Shown: piece by piece, positions 26,148 through 35,250 of the stretch
Position numbering within the stretch: position 1 is the first letter of the stretch
How the letters are laid out: the number at the start of each line of letters is the position of its first letter
Assembly (NCBI GenBank): GCA_017882585.1
Contig: JADGPF010000078.1
Location: 1 to 64,000 of the forward strand
Source of the DNA: Thermoleophilia bacterium
GTDB lineage: Bacteria; Actinomycetota; Thermoleophilia; Miltoncostaeales; Miltoncostaeaceae
DNA length: 64,000 nucleotides
Reading direction: 5' to 3'
Made by a program: the position numbers and the translations under genes
The notes under the pieces: generated by a model
Databases searched by the model: none
What the model was told of the DNA's origin: nothing
The model's input: the letters and a program-made list of their open reading frames with translations, nothing else

Positions 26148-27905
26148 CTACCGGTCCGCCCAAACGTCCCGCGCCCGCGTCGTCACAACGTCCCAGACGG
26201 GTGGACGCGGGATTTGCGGGACGTTGCGCAAGCGTCGATCGGCAACCGTGACCACCGACCCGGCGCAGATGACCAGGACGATCGCAACCACGGGTCCGAT
26301 TGCCCCGCGCCCGCCCTGCAGGGTCGTCACCAGCAGGTACCACGCCGTGTAGGCGAAGCCCCGGTGCAGCTGGTCGGCCACCGACCAGCACAGCAGCACG
26401 GCGGGCACCACCGCGATCACCGTGGCAATACCCAGCTGCCATCGTCGCGACGCCGTCAGCGCAAGCACCGCCGCATGGGCCGCGACGACGACCATGACGA
26501 TCATGAATGGGCGGAAGGCAAACGCCGCGACCAGCATGACGCCAAGACCCCCGAGGCTCGCAGCAACGTCAGAGGCGGGAATCAGCGTGAGTCGCGCGAT
26601 ATGGGACGCGCTCCAGATACTCATGACGAGACCGACCACCACGACCGTGGCGAGCGCGACCAGGCTCCGCACCAATACCGGCGCATCGCCCGGCTGGGGC
26701 ACCTCGCCGGCCGACATCCCGGGCATCAGTCCGGCACGAGCCAAGGCCATGCCCGTGCCCGCGGCGACGAGCCACGGCAGCACGCGCCAGCCCAGCGCGG
26801 TCAACCCCGGCCGCCAGCCGATGTGTGCGCGGCGCAAGCGCAACCCGGTGTCGATCGCGACGGCCAGCACCGGCATGATCACCAGGAACAAGATGATCAT
26901 CATTGCCACGGCGTCCAGCTGCCGTCCGACGACGAAGACGGCCGCCGAGGGACCGGGGATCGCGGTCATCCCGTCAAGCGAGCCGGCGAGCCCGAGCACT
27001 GTGTTGCCGAACACCGCCAGCTGGCTCGCCCCGGCTGAGGACGGCCCGTACACGGGCGTGTCCGGACGCCCGGCGACCGTGACCGCCGGAACCCCCTCGG
27101 CAATCGCGGGTGCCTGGTCGCCGAAGGTCTGCGGGACCGCGAGACGCAGCAATTGCGTCACAACCCCGGGCTGCGGCGCGGCGGTGCCACCCGCGCGCGT
27201 GATCGCGGTCCGTGCCATCTGCTCCAAGTCGAGCGCCTGGCGGTTGTCGCGGCCCGCCGGCCAGACCCACACGGCACCGGCCGGCGGCGATTCATCAGGC
27301 GCGTCGATGTTGATCACGGCGCCAACCTTCACGCCGTGCACCTTCGGCAGGAACCACCGCATGCCGGCGTTGCCCACCGTGCTCGCGTCGGCCGAGACGA
27401 AGATCAGCGAGCGCTGGTGGGTGGTGTTCGCCGACAACTGCGCAAGCGCGACGAGCATCCCGGTCGCACTTGCATCCGCCGCCACGCCCGGCGGCGCGTC
27501 ACGCGGGGCCGCAATGACGATTGCCGGCAGCTGCGAGGCACCTGTGAGTGTGCCCGGGAGACTCAGGTAGACATTGGTGCCGTGGATCAACCGGCCCTGC
27601 CAGCGCGCGGCGAAGTCTTGTTCGCCAACGCGCGCGGCTCCGGTGACCGAGCTCTGCGAACCCGAACTCGCCAGGAACTGCTGCTGCACCCAGGCGGCGA
27701 CCGCCTGGTCGCCCGCCGATCCGGGGGCCCGTGTGGGGGCCAGTGCGTCGACTGTCGCCGTCGCGTTGACGATCGCGACGCCGTTGATCGCGGGGGGTAC
27801 GGCGGGCGACGGTACGACTCCCGGACTCTTGAGCGTGAGCAGCACTAACAGGATCCCGACGATCGCCAAGATCCAGGCGATGCGGTACACCCGGACGTTC
27901 AACAC
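26148..27905 (-). CDS. M28-peptidase-like membrane protein lacking metal-ligand residues
   Basis: The roughly 585-residue protein has one N-terminal anchor, an extracytoplasmic domain of about 290 residues with an M28-like aminopeptidase fold pattern, and about seven C-terminal helices. In true M28 enzymes the first zinc ligand lies in an HxDS stretch. Here that place reads AAPRDAPPG, and the next block (AADASATGML) has Ala where the bridging Asp and following acidic residues are expected. It therefore looks catalytically dead. I prefer GTG 27905 (GGAG 8 nt upstream) over ATG 27935. It heads the minus-strand glycosylation run. A scaffold or transamidase-like role is speculative. Confidence 0.68.
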   Translation of the reverse strand: MLNVRVYRIAWILAIVGILLVLLTLKSPGVVPSPAVPPAINGVAIVNATATVDALAPTRAPGSAGDQAVAAWVQQQFLASSGSQSSVTGAARVGEQDFAARWQGRLIHGTNVYLSLPGTLTGASQLPAIVIAAPRDAPPGVAADASATGMLVALAQLSANTTHQRSLIFVSADASTVGNAGMRWFLPKVHGVKVGAVINIDAPDESPPAGAVWVWPAGRDNRQALDLEQMARTAITRAGGTAAPQPGVVTQLLRLAVPQTFGDQAPAIAEGVPAVTVAGRPDTPVYGPSSAGASQLAVFGNTVLGLAGSLDGMTAIPGPSAAVFVVGRQLDAVAMMIILFLVIMPVLAVAIDTGLRLRRAHIGWRPGLTALGWRVLPWLVAAGTGMALARAGLMPGMSAGEVPQPGDAPVLVRSLVALATVVVVGLVMSIWSASHIARLTLIPASDVAASLGGLGVMLVAAFAFRPFMIVMVVVAAHAAVLALTASRRWQLGIATVIAVVPAVLLCWSVADQLHRGFAYTAWYLLVTTLQGGRGAIGPVVAIVLVICAGSVVTVADRRLRNVPQIPRPPVWDVVTTRARDVWADR

Positions 27906-27951
27906 CGGGCGAGCTCCGCCATAACATGCGGGCACCGGGTACCGCGCCGGT

Positions 27952-27957
27952 TAGGAT
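27952..27957 (+). promoter_or_regulatory. -10 element TAGGAT of the treT operon
   Basis: TAGGAT lies in the divergent gap before treT, about 68 nt upstream of its start. The same hexamer precedes gyrB and tRNA-Ile in this window, which raises its credibility. Confidence 0.45.
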
Positions 27958-28024
27958 CTTGGCAACGTCGGGTCAGGAGTCGTCCGGATCCCGTACCGCT
28001 CGTACCCGCGAAGGGGTGACGTTC

Positions 28025-29263
28025 GTGCTTCGCCAGATCAATGTCGGCGTCAAGTCGCTCGCCGACTACCACTCGATCATCGCCCGCGACTTGATGACCG
28101 AGATCCGCGAACTGGCACACGATCTCGGCGATCTGCGGGTGTGCCACGTCAACGCCACCAGTTTCGGCGGAGGGGTCGCGGAGATCCTCTACAGCCTCGT
28201 CCCGCTGATGAACGACATCGGCCTGCACGCCGACTGGCGGGTGATGTTCGGCCGCGAGGAGTTCTTCAACGTCACCAAGGCGATGCACAACGCGTTGCAG
28301 GGGTCCCCGCGCATCATCACCGCCGAAGAACAGCGCACCTTCGAGCGCTACAACCTTGTCAATGCCGGGGGGCTCGACGGTGACTACGACGTCGTGATCA
28401 TCCACGACCCCCAGCCGATCGGCATTCGCGGAAACACATCCGGGCTGGACTCGGCCAAGTGGATCTGGCGCTGCCATATTGACCTCTCGGATCCCAACCC
28501 CCAGGTGCTGGAGTACCTGCGGCCGATGATCGCCGGCTACGACGCCACCGTCTTCCATATGCCGCAGTACGTCCCCCACGGGACGATTGCGCCGGCGGTG
28601 ATCATCCCGCCCGCGATCGACCCGCTGACACCCAAGAACATGGCGCTCTCGACCGAGGACGCAGAGTACATCGTGCATCAGTTTGGTCTCGATATCGAGC
28701 GTCCGCTGCTGTTGCAGGTCTCGCGGTTCGACCCGTGGAAGGATCCGCTGGGGGTCATCGACGCGTACCGCATCGTTGCGGAACAGGTCCCCGGCGTGCA
28801 GCTGGCGTTGGTGGGTTCGATGGCGACCGATGATCCGGAGGGGTGGGAGTTCTACAACCGCACCGTCGACTATGCCGACGGGGACCCGAACATCTACATC
28901 TTGTCCAATCTCAACAACGTCGGCGGGATCGAGGTCAACGCGTTCCAAACGCAGGCCAACGCCGTGATCCAGAAATCCATACGCGAAGGCTTCGGTCTGA
29001 CCGTGACCGAGTCGCTATGGAAGGCACGCCCGACCATCGGCGGGAACACCGGCGGGATCCCCCTGCAGATCACCGACGGCAGCACCGGCTACCTCGTGGA
29101 TTCGCCTGCCGAATGCGCAGAACGCGCATTGGAGATCTTGCGCGCCCCGGATGCCGCGCGTGCGATGGCGCGGCGCGGGAAGGAACATGTGCGCGCAGAA
29201 TTCCTGACCCCGCGCCTGCTCAGGGACTGGCTGCGTTTGTTCACCCATCTTCGACAGGCATAA
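28025..29263 (+). CDS. treT: Trehalose synthase TreT (GT4, NDP-glucose:glucose)
   Basis: The 412-residue GT4 enzyme makes trehalose directly and reversibly from an NDP-glucose and glucose. The TreT signatures are present: VGVKSLADYHSII at the N-terminus, VNATSFGGGVAEIL, WRCHIDLSDPNP, and the GT4 catalytic region SIREGFGLTVTESLWKARPT (EX7E). I start at GTG 28025, because homologues begin a few residues before the VGVKSL motif; the frame upstream has low-complexity Ser/Arg content. It is followed after 1 nt by the GT20 gene, so two trehalose routes sit in one operon. Confidence 0.92.
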   Translation: MLRQINVGVKSLADYHSIIARDLMTEIRELAHDLGDLRVCHVNATSFGGGVAEILYSLVPLMNDIGLHADWRVMFGREEFFNVTKAMHNALQGSPRIITAEEQRTFERYNLVNAGGLDGDYDVVIIHDPQPIGIRGNTSGLDSAKWIWRCHIDLSDPNPQVLEYLRPMIAGYDATVFHMPQYVPHGTIAPAVIIPPAIDPLTPKNMALSTEDAEYIVHQFGLDIERPLLLQVSRFDPWKDPLGVIDAYRIVAEQVPGVQLALVGSMATDDPEGWEFYNRTVDYADGDPNIYILSNLNNVGGIEVNAFQTQANAVIQKSIREGFGLTVTESLWKARPTIGGNTGGIPLQITDGSTGYLVDSPAECAERALEILRAPDAARAMARRGKEHVRAEFLTPRLLRDWLRLFTHLRQA

Positions 29264-29264
29264 C

Positions 29265-30764
29265 GTGGCCGATCGCGATCCGTCTACCCGCGATGAGCAG
29301 GTCATCCTGGTCTCGAACCGCGGCCCTGTGACCTTCGACACGGACGACAACGGGGATCAGGTCGTGATCCCGGGTGGTGGTGGCCTGGTAACCGCACTGT
29401 CCGGACTGGTTGATCTCACACCGGTCGTCTGGATATCGGCGGCGATCTCCGACGAGGACACCCGGCTGCAAAATGATGCCGGCGAGACGACCATTCGCCT
29501 TCCCGATATCGGCATGCGAACGTCCGGCCGCTTCGTCCTGATCGACGCCGAGGTCTACGACCGGTACTACAACGTGATCGCGAACCCGATGCTGTGGTTC
29601 ATCCAGCACTACCTCTGGAACCTCTCACGCGCGCCGGATATCCGCCAGAACGAGCTCGACGCGTGGGAGCTCGGGTATCTAGTCGCCAACCAGCGCTTCG
29701 CCGAGGTCGTCTCCCAGGAACTCGCACGTCGCCCGGACGCCACCGTCATGCTCCACGACTACCACCTCTACACGGCCCCCGGGGTCATCCGACAGGCCCA
29801 CCCCGATGCGTTCCTGCACTTTTTCGTGCACATTCCCTGGAGTCAGCCCGACTACTGGCGAGTGGTCCCGAACCACATCCGCGAGGCTGTACTCGAGGGG
29901 CTCTTGGCCAATGACATCATCGCGTTCCACACGGCCCGCTACGCCCGCAATTTCCTGTTGTGCTGCGAGGACCTTCTGGGGTTGCGCGTCGACTATGAAC
30001 AGCGTCACGTCCAGTGGCAGGGCCGCGACGTCTGGGTGCGCTCGTACCCGATATCGGTCAACGCGCCCGCCTTCGAGACGATCGCCGCCTCGCCGGAGGT
30101 CCTCGAAGAGGAGGGGCCCATCATGCGGCGGCGGCGCGCGCACTTGATCGTCCGTGTCGACCGTGCCGACCTGTCGAAGAACGCGATCCGTGGCTTTCTC
30201 GCGTTCGACGTCTTTCTCGACCACTACCCGGAGTTCGCCGAGGAGATCACCTTCTTCGCGCTGCTGCAGCCCTCCCGCCAAGACGTGCCTGAATACGTCG
30301 AGTATCTGGAGGCGATCAAAGACGTCGTCTCCCACATCAACACCAAGCACGGCAACACGGATTGGATGCCGATTGACCTTCGCATCGAATCGAACATGGC
30401 TCGCGCGGTCGCCGCATACAAGCATTACGACGTCCTAATGGTCAACGCGATCTACGACGGCATGAACCTCGTCGCGAAAGAGGGGCCGCTGATCAACGAG
30501 CGCGATGGGGTCATGATCCTCAGCGAGAACACCGGTGCGCACGAGGAGCTCGGCTCGTTCGCACTGTCGGTCAACCCGTTCGACATCGAGAATCAGGCGC
30601 AGGCCATCCACCAGGCGCTGACCATGCCGATCAATGAGCGCCGGGAACGCCTCGAGCACATCAAGCGGATCGTTCGGGAGAACGACATCGAAAAGTGGCT
30701 GTCCGCCCAACAGACCGACATCGCGGCCAAACGCAGCCACGACCACGGCGAGACCGGTGGCTGA
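29265..30764 (+). CDS. otsA: GT20 trehalose-6-phosphate synthase-like protein
   Basis: The 499-residue GT20 protein normally joins glucose from UDP- or GDP-glucose to glucose-6-phosphate. Recognisable motifs are SNRGPV, the Gly-rich loop GGGGLVTALSGL, HDYHLY, FFVHIPWSQPDYWR, RVDRADLSKNAIRG and YDGMNLVAKE. The usual SEFAGAAxEL stretch reads SENTGAHEEL and the usual DYxKG reads ADLSKN, so it is a divergent member; substrate use may differ. The GTG start lies 1 nt after treT. No OtsB phosphatase is encoded nearby. The last codons overlap moaC by 8 nt. Confidence 0.85.
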   Translation: MADRDPSTRDEQVILVSNRGPVTFDTDDNGDQVVIPGGGGLVTALSGLVDLTPVVWISAAISDEDTRLQNDAGETTIRLPDIGMRTSGRFVLIDAEVYDRYYNVIANPMLWFIQHYLWNLSRAPDIRQNELDAWELGYLVANQRFAEVVSQELARRPDATVMLHDYHLYTAPGVIRQAHPDAFLHFFVHIPWSQPDYWRVVPNHIREAVLEGLLANDIIAFHTARYARNFLLCCEDLLGLRVDYEQRHVQWQGRDVWVRSYPISVNAPAFETIAASPEVLEEEGPIMRRRRAHLIVRVDRADLSKNAIRGFLAFDVFLDHYPEFAEEITFFALLQPSRQDVPEYVEYLEAIKDVVSHINTKHGNTDWMPIDLRIESNMARAVAAYKHYDVLMVNAIYDGMNLVAKEGPLINERDGVMILSENTGAHEELGSFALSVNPFDIENQAQAIHQALTMPINERRERLEHIKRIVRENDIEKWLSAQQTDIAAKRSHDHGETGG

Positions 30765-31251
30765 CCTCACGCACCTCAACGACCGCGGCGAAGCGCATAT
30801 GGTCGGCGTGGGCCACAAGCCGATCGTCGCTCGCACGGCGGTCGCTCAGGCCCTCGTCCGCGTTCAACCGGCCACGGCGGCTGCGATCCTCGAGGGCGCG
30901 GTACCCAAGGGTGATGTCGGCGCGGTGGCGCGCCTCGGTGGCATCGCGGCGAGCAAGCGGACGCCCGAGCTGATCATGCTGTGCCATCCGCTGCCGATCG
31001 ACGGCGTCAAGCTGGAGATCGCGATCGATCCCGGCGGCCTTGTGACCCTCACCGGACATGTGCAGACGACGGCTCGCACCGGGGTCGAGATGGAGGCGCT
31101 GACGGCGGTCGCGATCGCCGCGCTCAACGTCTACGACATGGTCAAGGGCATCGACGCGGGGCCGGTGATCGAGTCGATTCGGCTGCTGTCCAAGTACACT
31201 GCCCCGGCCGCAGGTGACGCTCCGGGTGACAACGAGCCGGGGCGAAGTTGA
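30757..31251 (+). CDS. moaC: Cyclic pyranopterin monophosphate synthase MoaC
   Basis: The 164-residue enzyme catalyses the second half-reaction forming cyclic pyranopterin monophosphate in molybdenum cofactor synthesis. Key motifs are present: KGDVGAVARLGGI (catalytic Lys), LCHPLPI (His), TGVEMEAL (Glu) and YDMVKGID (Asp and Lys). The usual C-terminal KxGGKSG is replaced by SKYTAPAAG. The GTG start overlaps the GT20 stop. No moaA, moaD or moaE gene is near; mogA lies 28 kb away, so the pathway is dispersed. Its presence in a trehalose operon looks like transcriptional convenience. Confidence 0.93.
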   Translation: MADLTHLNDRGEAHMVGVGHKPIVARTAVAQALVRVQPATAAAILEGAVPKGDVGAVARLGGIAASKRTPELIMLCHPLPIDGVKLEIAIDPGGLVTLTGHVQTTARTGVEMEALTAVAIAALNVYDMVKGIDAGPVIESIRLLSKYTAPAAGDAPGDNEPGRS

Positions 31252-32378
31252 GCGCGACGGGGCTCGAGATTTCTGCGGCAGCGCCGGCCCGCCCGCCGAT
31301 CGACGGCGTACTCGCCGCCGTCGCGCGGCGCCAAGAACAGGGCTTCGACGCCGTGTGGTGGGCCGACCACCTGTTGCACTGGTTCCCAACGTCGATCTGG
31401 CAACCGGATCTCGTCCCGCAGGCGGCGGCTCAGGCGAGCCCGCACGTGTGGATGGATCCGTTTGCGCTTGTCGCAGCGAGCGCCTCGGCCGCCGATCGCC
31501 TGCGCTTTGGCGTCGGGGTGACCGATCTCGTGCGTCGGCACCCGGCCGCACTCGCCCAGACCGCTTTGACGCTCGATCACGTGACCAAGGGCCGGTTCAT
31601 CCTCGGAGTCGGTGCCGGGGAGTCGCTCAATCTCAGCCCGATCGGCATGGCGAACGAACATCCCGTCTCCCGTCTCGAGGAGGGCCTGACGGCGATGCGA
31701 CTGCTGTTCGACACCCCGGACGAGGTCGACTTCGACGGCCACTACGTCACGTTGCGCGGCGTGGCGCTCGGGCTGCGGCCCTACGGCGACGCCCCGCCGC
31801 CGATCTGGGTCGCCGCGCACGGTCCGCGCGGCCTCGCCCTCGCCGGGCGGCTCGCCGACGGATGGTTGCCCCTGTGTCCGGACGCGGACACCTACGCCAC
31901 GATGTGGGGCACCGTCCAGGACGCCGCCCGCGCCGCCGGCCGGCCGCCGGATGCCATAGTGCCTGCGTGTTACACACGTGTCGTCGTCGCCGACGATGAT
32001 GCGGCGGCCGCACGGACTGCACTCAACTCGCTGCTGTTGCGCTTCATCGCGCTGACCGGTTCCGCATCCGACTTCGCCCGCCACGGTCATGTGCATCCTC
32101 TCGGCCCCAGAGTGGTCGGCCTGACGAGCTTCGTACCAACCGGACTCGGGCGGGACGAGGCCTTGCGTCTCGCTGCCGCAGTTCCCGACGCCGTCGTACT
32201 TGACACCGTCGTCGCCGGCAGCCCGGCAAGCGTCGGGGCACGGCTGGCGGCAATCGTGCGCGCCGGGGCGCGCCACCTGCAGATTGTCAACATGACCCCG
32301 CTCGCCGATCCGCGTCAGGCCGTTGCCAGCGAGCTGCTGCTCGCTGAAGCGCTCGGCGAGCTGCGTCGGGCCGCCTGA
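31248..32378 (+). CDS. LLM-class F420-dependent oxidoreductase
   Basis: The 376-residue TIM-barrel protein of the luciferase-like family probably uses F420. Motifs include DAVWWADHL, FGVGVTDLVRRHPA, KGRFILGVGAGESLNLSPIG (phosphate-binding region) and IWVAAHGPRGLALAGRLADGW. The F420-dependent group has a similar GxGAGE stretch. The TTG start overlaps the moaC stop (TTGA). It is the last gene of the treT operon. It is intact, unlike the broken family member at 10.2-11.3 kb. The substrate is unknown. Confidence 0.88.
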   Translation: MSATGLEISAAAPARPPIDGVLAAVARRQEQGFDAVWWADHLLHWFPTSIWQPDLVPQAAAQASPHVWMDPFALVAASASAADRLRFGVGVTDLVRRHPAALAQTALTLDHVTKGRFILGVGAGESLNLSPIGMANEHPVSRLEEGLTAMRLLFDTPDEVDFDGHYVTLRGVALGLRPYGDAPPPIWVAAHGPRGLALAGRLADGWLPLCPDADTYATMWGTVQDAARAAGRPPDAIVPACYTRVVVADDDAAAARTALNSLLLRFIALTGSASDFARHGHVHPLGPRVVGLTSFVPTGLGRDEALRLAAAVPDAVVLDTVVAGSPASVGARLAAIVRAGARHLQIVNMTPLADPRQAVASELLLAEALGELRRAA

Positions 32379-32578
32379 CCGTCCGAGCCCGGTCCATCAC
32401 GAAATCCTGCACAGCAGCGCGCGCCCAGACAGGCCCAGCTGCGTCCCGCGCGCCCGGAACCCGCGATCCATACCTACCCAGCTGCGCGCGTCCGCGCGGC
32501 GGGCCGCCGGTTAAGCTGCACGCCGTGCATTCGATCCGCCCCGATCAGCACGCGCCCGTCACCCTCGGCGATCGCGCA

Positions 32579-32615
32579 CGTCCGACATCCGCCCGTTCCT
32601 GGGTCGTGTCGGACG
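32579..32615 (+). repeat. 9-bp inverted repeat in the gap before the polysaccharide cluster
   Basis: A perfect inverted repeat CGTCCGACA ... TGTCGGACG (19-nt loop) lies in the 259-bp gap, ending 22 nt before the GTG of the FlgD-Ig-like gene. It could act as a hairpin in the leader or as an operator; nothing else in the gap is recognisable. Confidence 0.35.
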
Positions 32616-32637
32616 CCCCCTCATACGACGGTGGCCA

Positions 32638-33678
32638 GTGACCGCGACGGTGGTGGGTCCCGGTCGGCGGCAGCGGGCGGGGATCGGCATCGGCTTTCTA
32701 GTCCTGTTCTTGTTTGCGCTCGGGGTCTTCCTCCTGCCGTTCGCTTTTCCGACCGAAGGGGCGATCGTGGCACGCTTCGCCTCGACCGCCGAGTTCAGCC
32801 CCAACACCCCGGGCGGTCGCGCGACGGCCGGGGTCGCAATCCAGATGCGCGATCCGGGCCGACTCACGCTGACGGTCATGCAGGGATCGCAACTGGTCCG
32901 CACGTTGATTCCGACTCGCTCGGTGCGCAAGGGGTGGATCACGACCGCGTGGGACGGGACCAACCAGCAGGGCCTTGCGATGCCGGACGGCGTGTACACG
33001 CTCCACCTGATGGCGAGCTCAGGCAAGAAGGGCTACAACGTCAGCCGCAGGGCGACGATCGACCGCACCCGGCCGGCCGCCCCGACGGTCATCGCGACGT
33101 CGGCAGATCCCACGAGCCTTGCGCCGGGCGCCCAGTGCGCCATCACCGTGACCCCGAGCACGTACGCACGATTCAGCTTCGGTGTCGGCAACGTCCCACA
33201 CGCGCAACCGATCGGCGGACCCCAGTTCGTTGACCAGGGAACCGCGTTCGTCTGGAACTGGAACGGGCGGACCGCACACGGGGGTCTCGTCACGCCCGGC
33301 TTCTATCCGGTTGCCGTCACGGAAGTGTCGGTAAATGGCTTCACCTTCACCGCCGCGCGGGAGTGCTGGATCGGCAACCTGCTGGGCTCTGCAACGCCCA
33401 CCAATCTTGCCCCGGGCGACATCGCCCAGCTCAAGCTGACGACGCCGACGAGGGTCGCCGTCCCGGCAGCGACACCGGTGACCTTGGGCCTGTACCGGCG
33501 CACCGGCACTCCCGGGGCACCCGGTCACGTGATCGGGCCCGAAATCGGTGCACCCGTGGCGACCACCGCAGGTAGCGCACGCATCCAGCTGCCGGTGGGG
33601 ATTCCGGTCTCCGACGTGTGGATCGAGGCCCGCGCTGGAACAGGCGCGGCACTCGTGGCCGCCGGAGCCCGACCGTGA
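32638..33678 (+). CDS. Secreted/anchored protein with FlgD-Ig-like repeats
   Basis: The 346-residue protein has an N-terminal membrane segment (about 16-38) and two FlgD-type Ig-like modules recognisable by WDGTNQQGLAMPDGVYTL and WNWNGRTAHGGLVTPGFYPV. A third beta-rich region follows. Such modules occur in bacterial surface proteins and hook-capping proteins; no flagellar genes are present, so an extracellular role in the polysaccharide cluster is more likely. The GTG start at 32638 has no strong ribosome-binding site. The stop overlaps the next gene (GTGA). Confidence 0.7.
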   Translation: MTATVVGPGRRQRAGIGIGFLVLFLFALGVFLLPFAFPTEGAIVARFASTAEFSPNTPGGRATAGVAIQMRDPGRLTLTVMQGSQLVRTLIPTRSVRKGWITTAWDGTNQQGLAMPDGVYTLHLMASSGKKGYNVSRRATIDRTRPAAPTVIATSADPTSLAPGAQCAITVTPSTYARFSFGVGNVPHAQPIGGPQFVDQGTAFVWNWNGRTAHGGLVTPGFYPVAVTEVSVNGFTFTAARECWIGNLLGSATPTNLAPGDIAQLKLTTPTRVAVPAATPVTLGLYRRTGTPGAPGHVIGPEIGAPVATTAGSARIQLPVGIPVSDVWIEARAGTGAALVAAGARP

Positions 33679-35240
33679 GCGCGCTGACACTCACGCGCGA
33701 CGTCGGTGCCCTGTTCGGGGTGGCCGGGATTGCCGCACTGTTCCTGCCGATCCCGCGTGTCGCACCGACGACCCGGCGCGCCGCTGGGCTCGCGTTGAGC
33801 ACGATCGGCTGGCTCGTGCTCGCCGCGTCCCTGACGCCGAGCTCAGAGATGGCACGCGTCCGCCACCACGCCCACACGGCGGTCGGGGTGGCCGAGCTTG
33901 CCGTCGGCGCGGTCCTCGTGGTCGTCTTGGTGATCGTGTTACTCGCGATCGGGACGTGGATCACGATGCGCTGGCCGCGGGCGTGGCTGATCGCGCTGAC
34001 AATCGCGCTTCCAATCCGCATTCCGGTACCGATCGGTGGGGCGTCGCGAGACCTGCTGATACCGCTCTACTTCATCGGAGCGTGCGGCATTCTCGGGTTC
34101 GTCTGGGCGCGTCTGCATGGACGGTTTGGGCCCGACGACGAACCCCACACGCCGCTCGACATCCCCATCGCGGCGTTCATGTGCTTCACGATGCTGTCGA
34201 TGCTCTGGGCGATCGACACCAAGGATGCGGCGATCCAGATCGTGTTCTTCTACCTGCCGTTCCCGCTGCTGCTGCTGGCCGTCATCGCCTGGTGGTCGTC
34301 GATCCGGCAGGCGCTTCCGATTCTCGCCGGCGTCACGATCGCATTCGCAACCGCGATCGCCGTGCTCGCGCTGGTCCAGTATGAAAGCCACTGGATCTTC
34401 TGGAACGCGAAGCTGCAACAGGACGACATCTACAGCCAGTTCTTTCGGGTCAACGGAATCTTCTTCGATCCGAACATCATGGGTCGCTACCTTGCCGTCG
34501 GCATCCTGGCGACGCTCGCGTGGATCTGGCTGCGACCTGGCAGACGCGAACTGATCGTCGGCTCGGCGGCGATCGTGCTGATGTCCGGGGGTCTGTTGGT
34601 GAGCTTCTCCCGGTCGAGTTGCCTGATGCTGATGGTCGGGATTGCCCTCCTGGCATGGCGCGCATTCGGAGCACGGCGCACCCTGGCGGTCGGGGGCATC
34701 GCGTTCGTGATACTCGCCGGGGGCGCAATCGCGTCGAGCCACAACATCCGCCATGCGCTGACCAGCTCGCACCGGCTCTCGGGCGTCAGCGAAGGGCGCT
34801 TTAGCCTGATGAGTGGAGGGGTTACGATCTGGCGCAAGGAACCGATCGGCGGCTCCGGGGTTGGCAGCTTCCAAACCCGCTTCACCGAGACCGAGACGGC
34901 GTACCAAATTTCACACAAGAAGGTGTCGATCAGCCACAACACGCCGATTACGGTCCTCGCCGAGCTGGGCGTGATCGGCGCCGCGTTGTTCATCTGGCTG
35001 TGTGTGGCCGTATGGCTCGTCATCGCCCGCTCATCGCGCGCGGTGACGGGCGCGCCAAGCTGGGAGCAGTGGAGCCTGCTGGCGGTCGTTACGGGAATCT
35101 TCGTCCATTCACAGTTGTACGCCGACCTGTTCGAGGACCCGATGCTCTGGACGGCGCTGGCGGCCGCCCTCGCGATCGGCATCGCCGCAGGAGTCTTGCG
35201 GCCGGACGCCAGCGCCCCCTCGGCCACCGACCCGGACTGA
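33675..35240 (+). CDS. O-antigen ligase/polymerase-like membrane protein (first copy)
   Basis: The 521-residue polytopic protein of the Wzy/WaaL family has about twelve helices. The large periplasmic loop in the second half carries LSGVSEGRFSLMSGG, GSGVGSF and HNTPITVLAELG, which are typical for the Wzy_C domain; VSFSRSS before it corresponds to the usual TxSRG stretch. It should polymerise or ligate lipid-linked sugar repeats outside the membrane. The GTG start overlaps the preceding stop. It is one of two such proteins in this cluster. Confidence 0.88.
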   Translation: MSALTLTRDVGALFGVAGIAALFLPIPRVAPTTRRAAGLALSTIGWLVLAASLTPSSEMARVRHHAHTAVGVAELAVGAVLVVVLVIVLLAIGTWITMRWPRAWLIALTIALPIRIPVPIGGASRDLLIPLYFIGACGILGFVWARLHGRFGPDDEPHTPLDIPIAAFMCFTMLSMLWAIDTKDAAIQIVFFYLPFPLLLLAVIAWWSSIRQALPILAGVTIAFATAIAVLALVQYESHWIFWNAKLQQDDIYSQFFRVNGIFFDPNIMGRYLAVGILATLAWIWLRPGRRELIVGSAAIVLMSGGLLVSFSRSSCLMLMVGIALLAWRAFGARRTLAVGGIAFVILAGGAIASSHNIRHALTSSHRLSGVSEGRFSLMSGGVTIWRKEPIGGSGVGSFQTRFTETETAYQISHKKVSISHNTPITVLAELGVIGAALFIWLCVAVWLVIARSSRAVTGAPSWEQWSLLAVVTGIFVHSQLYADLFEDPMLWTALAAALAIGIAAGVLRPDASAPSATDPD

Positions 35241-35250
35241 TCCCACCGCC

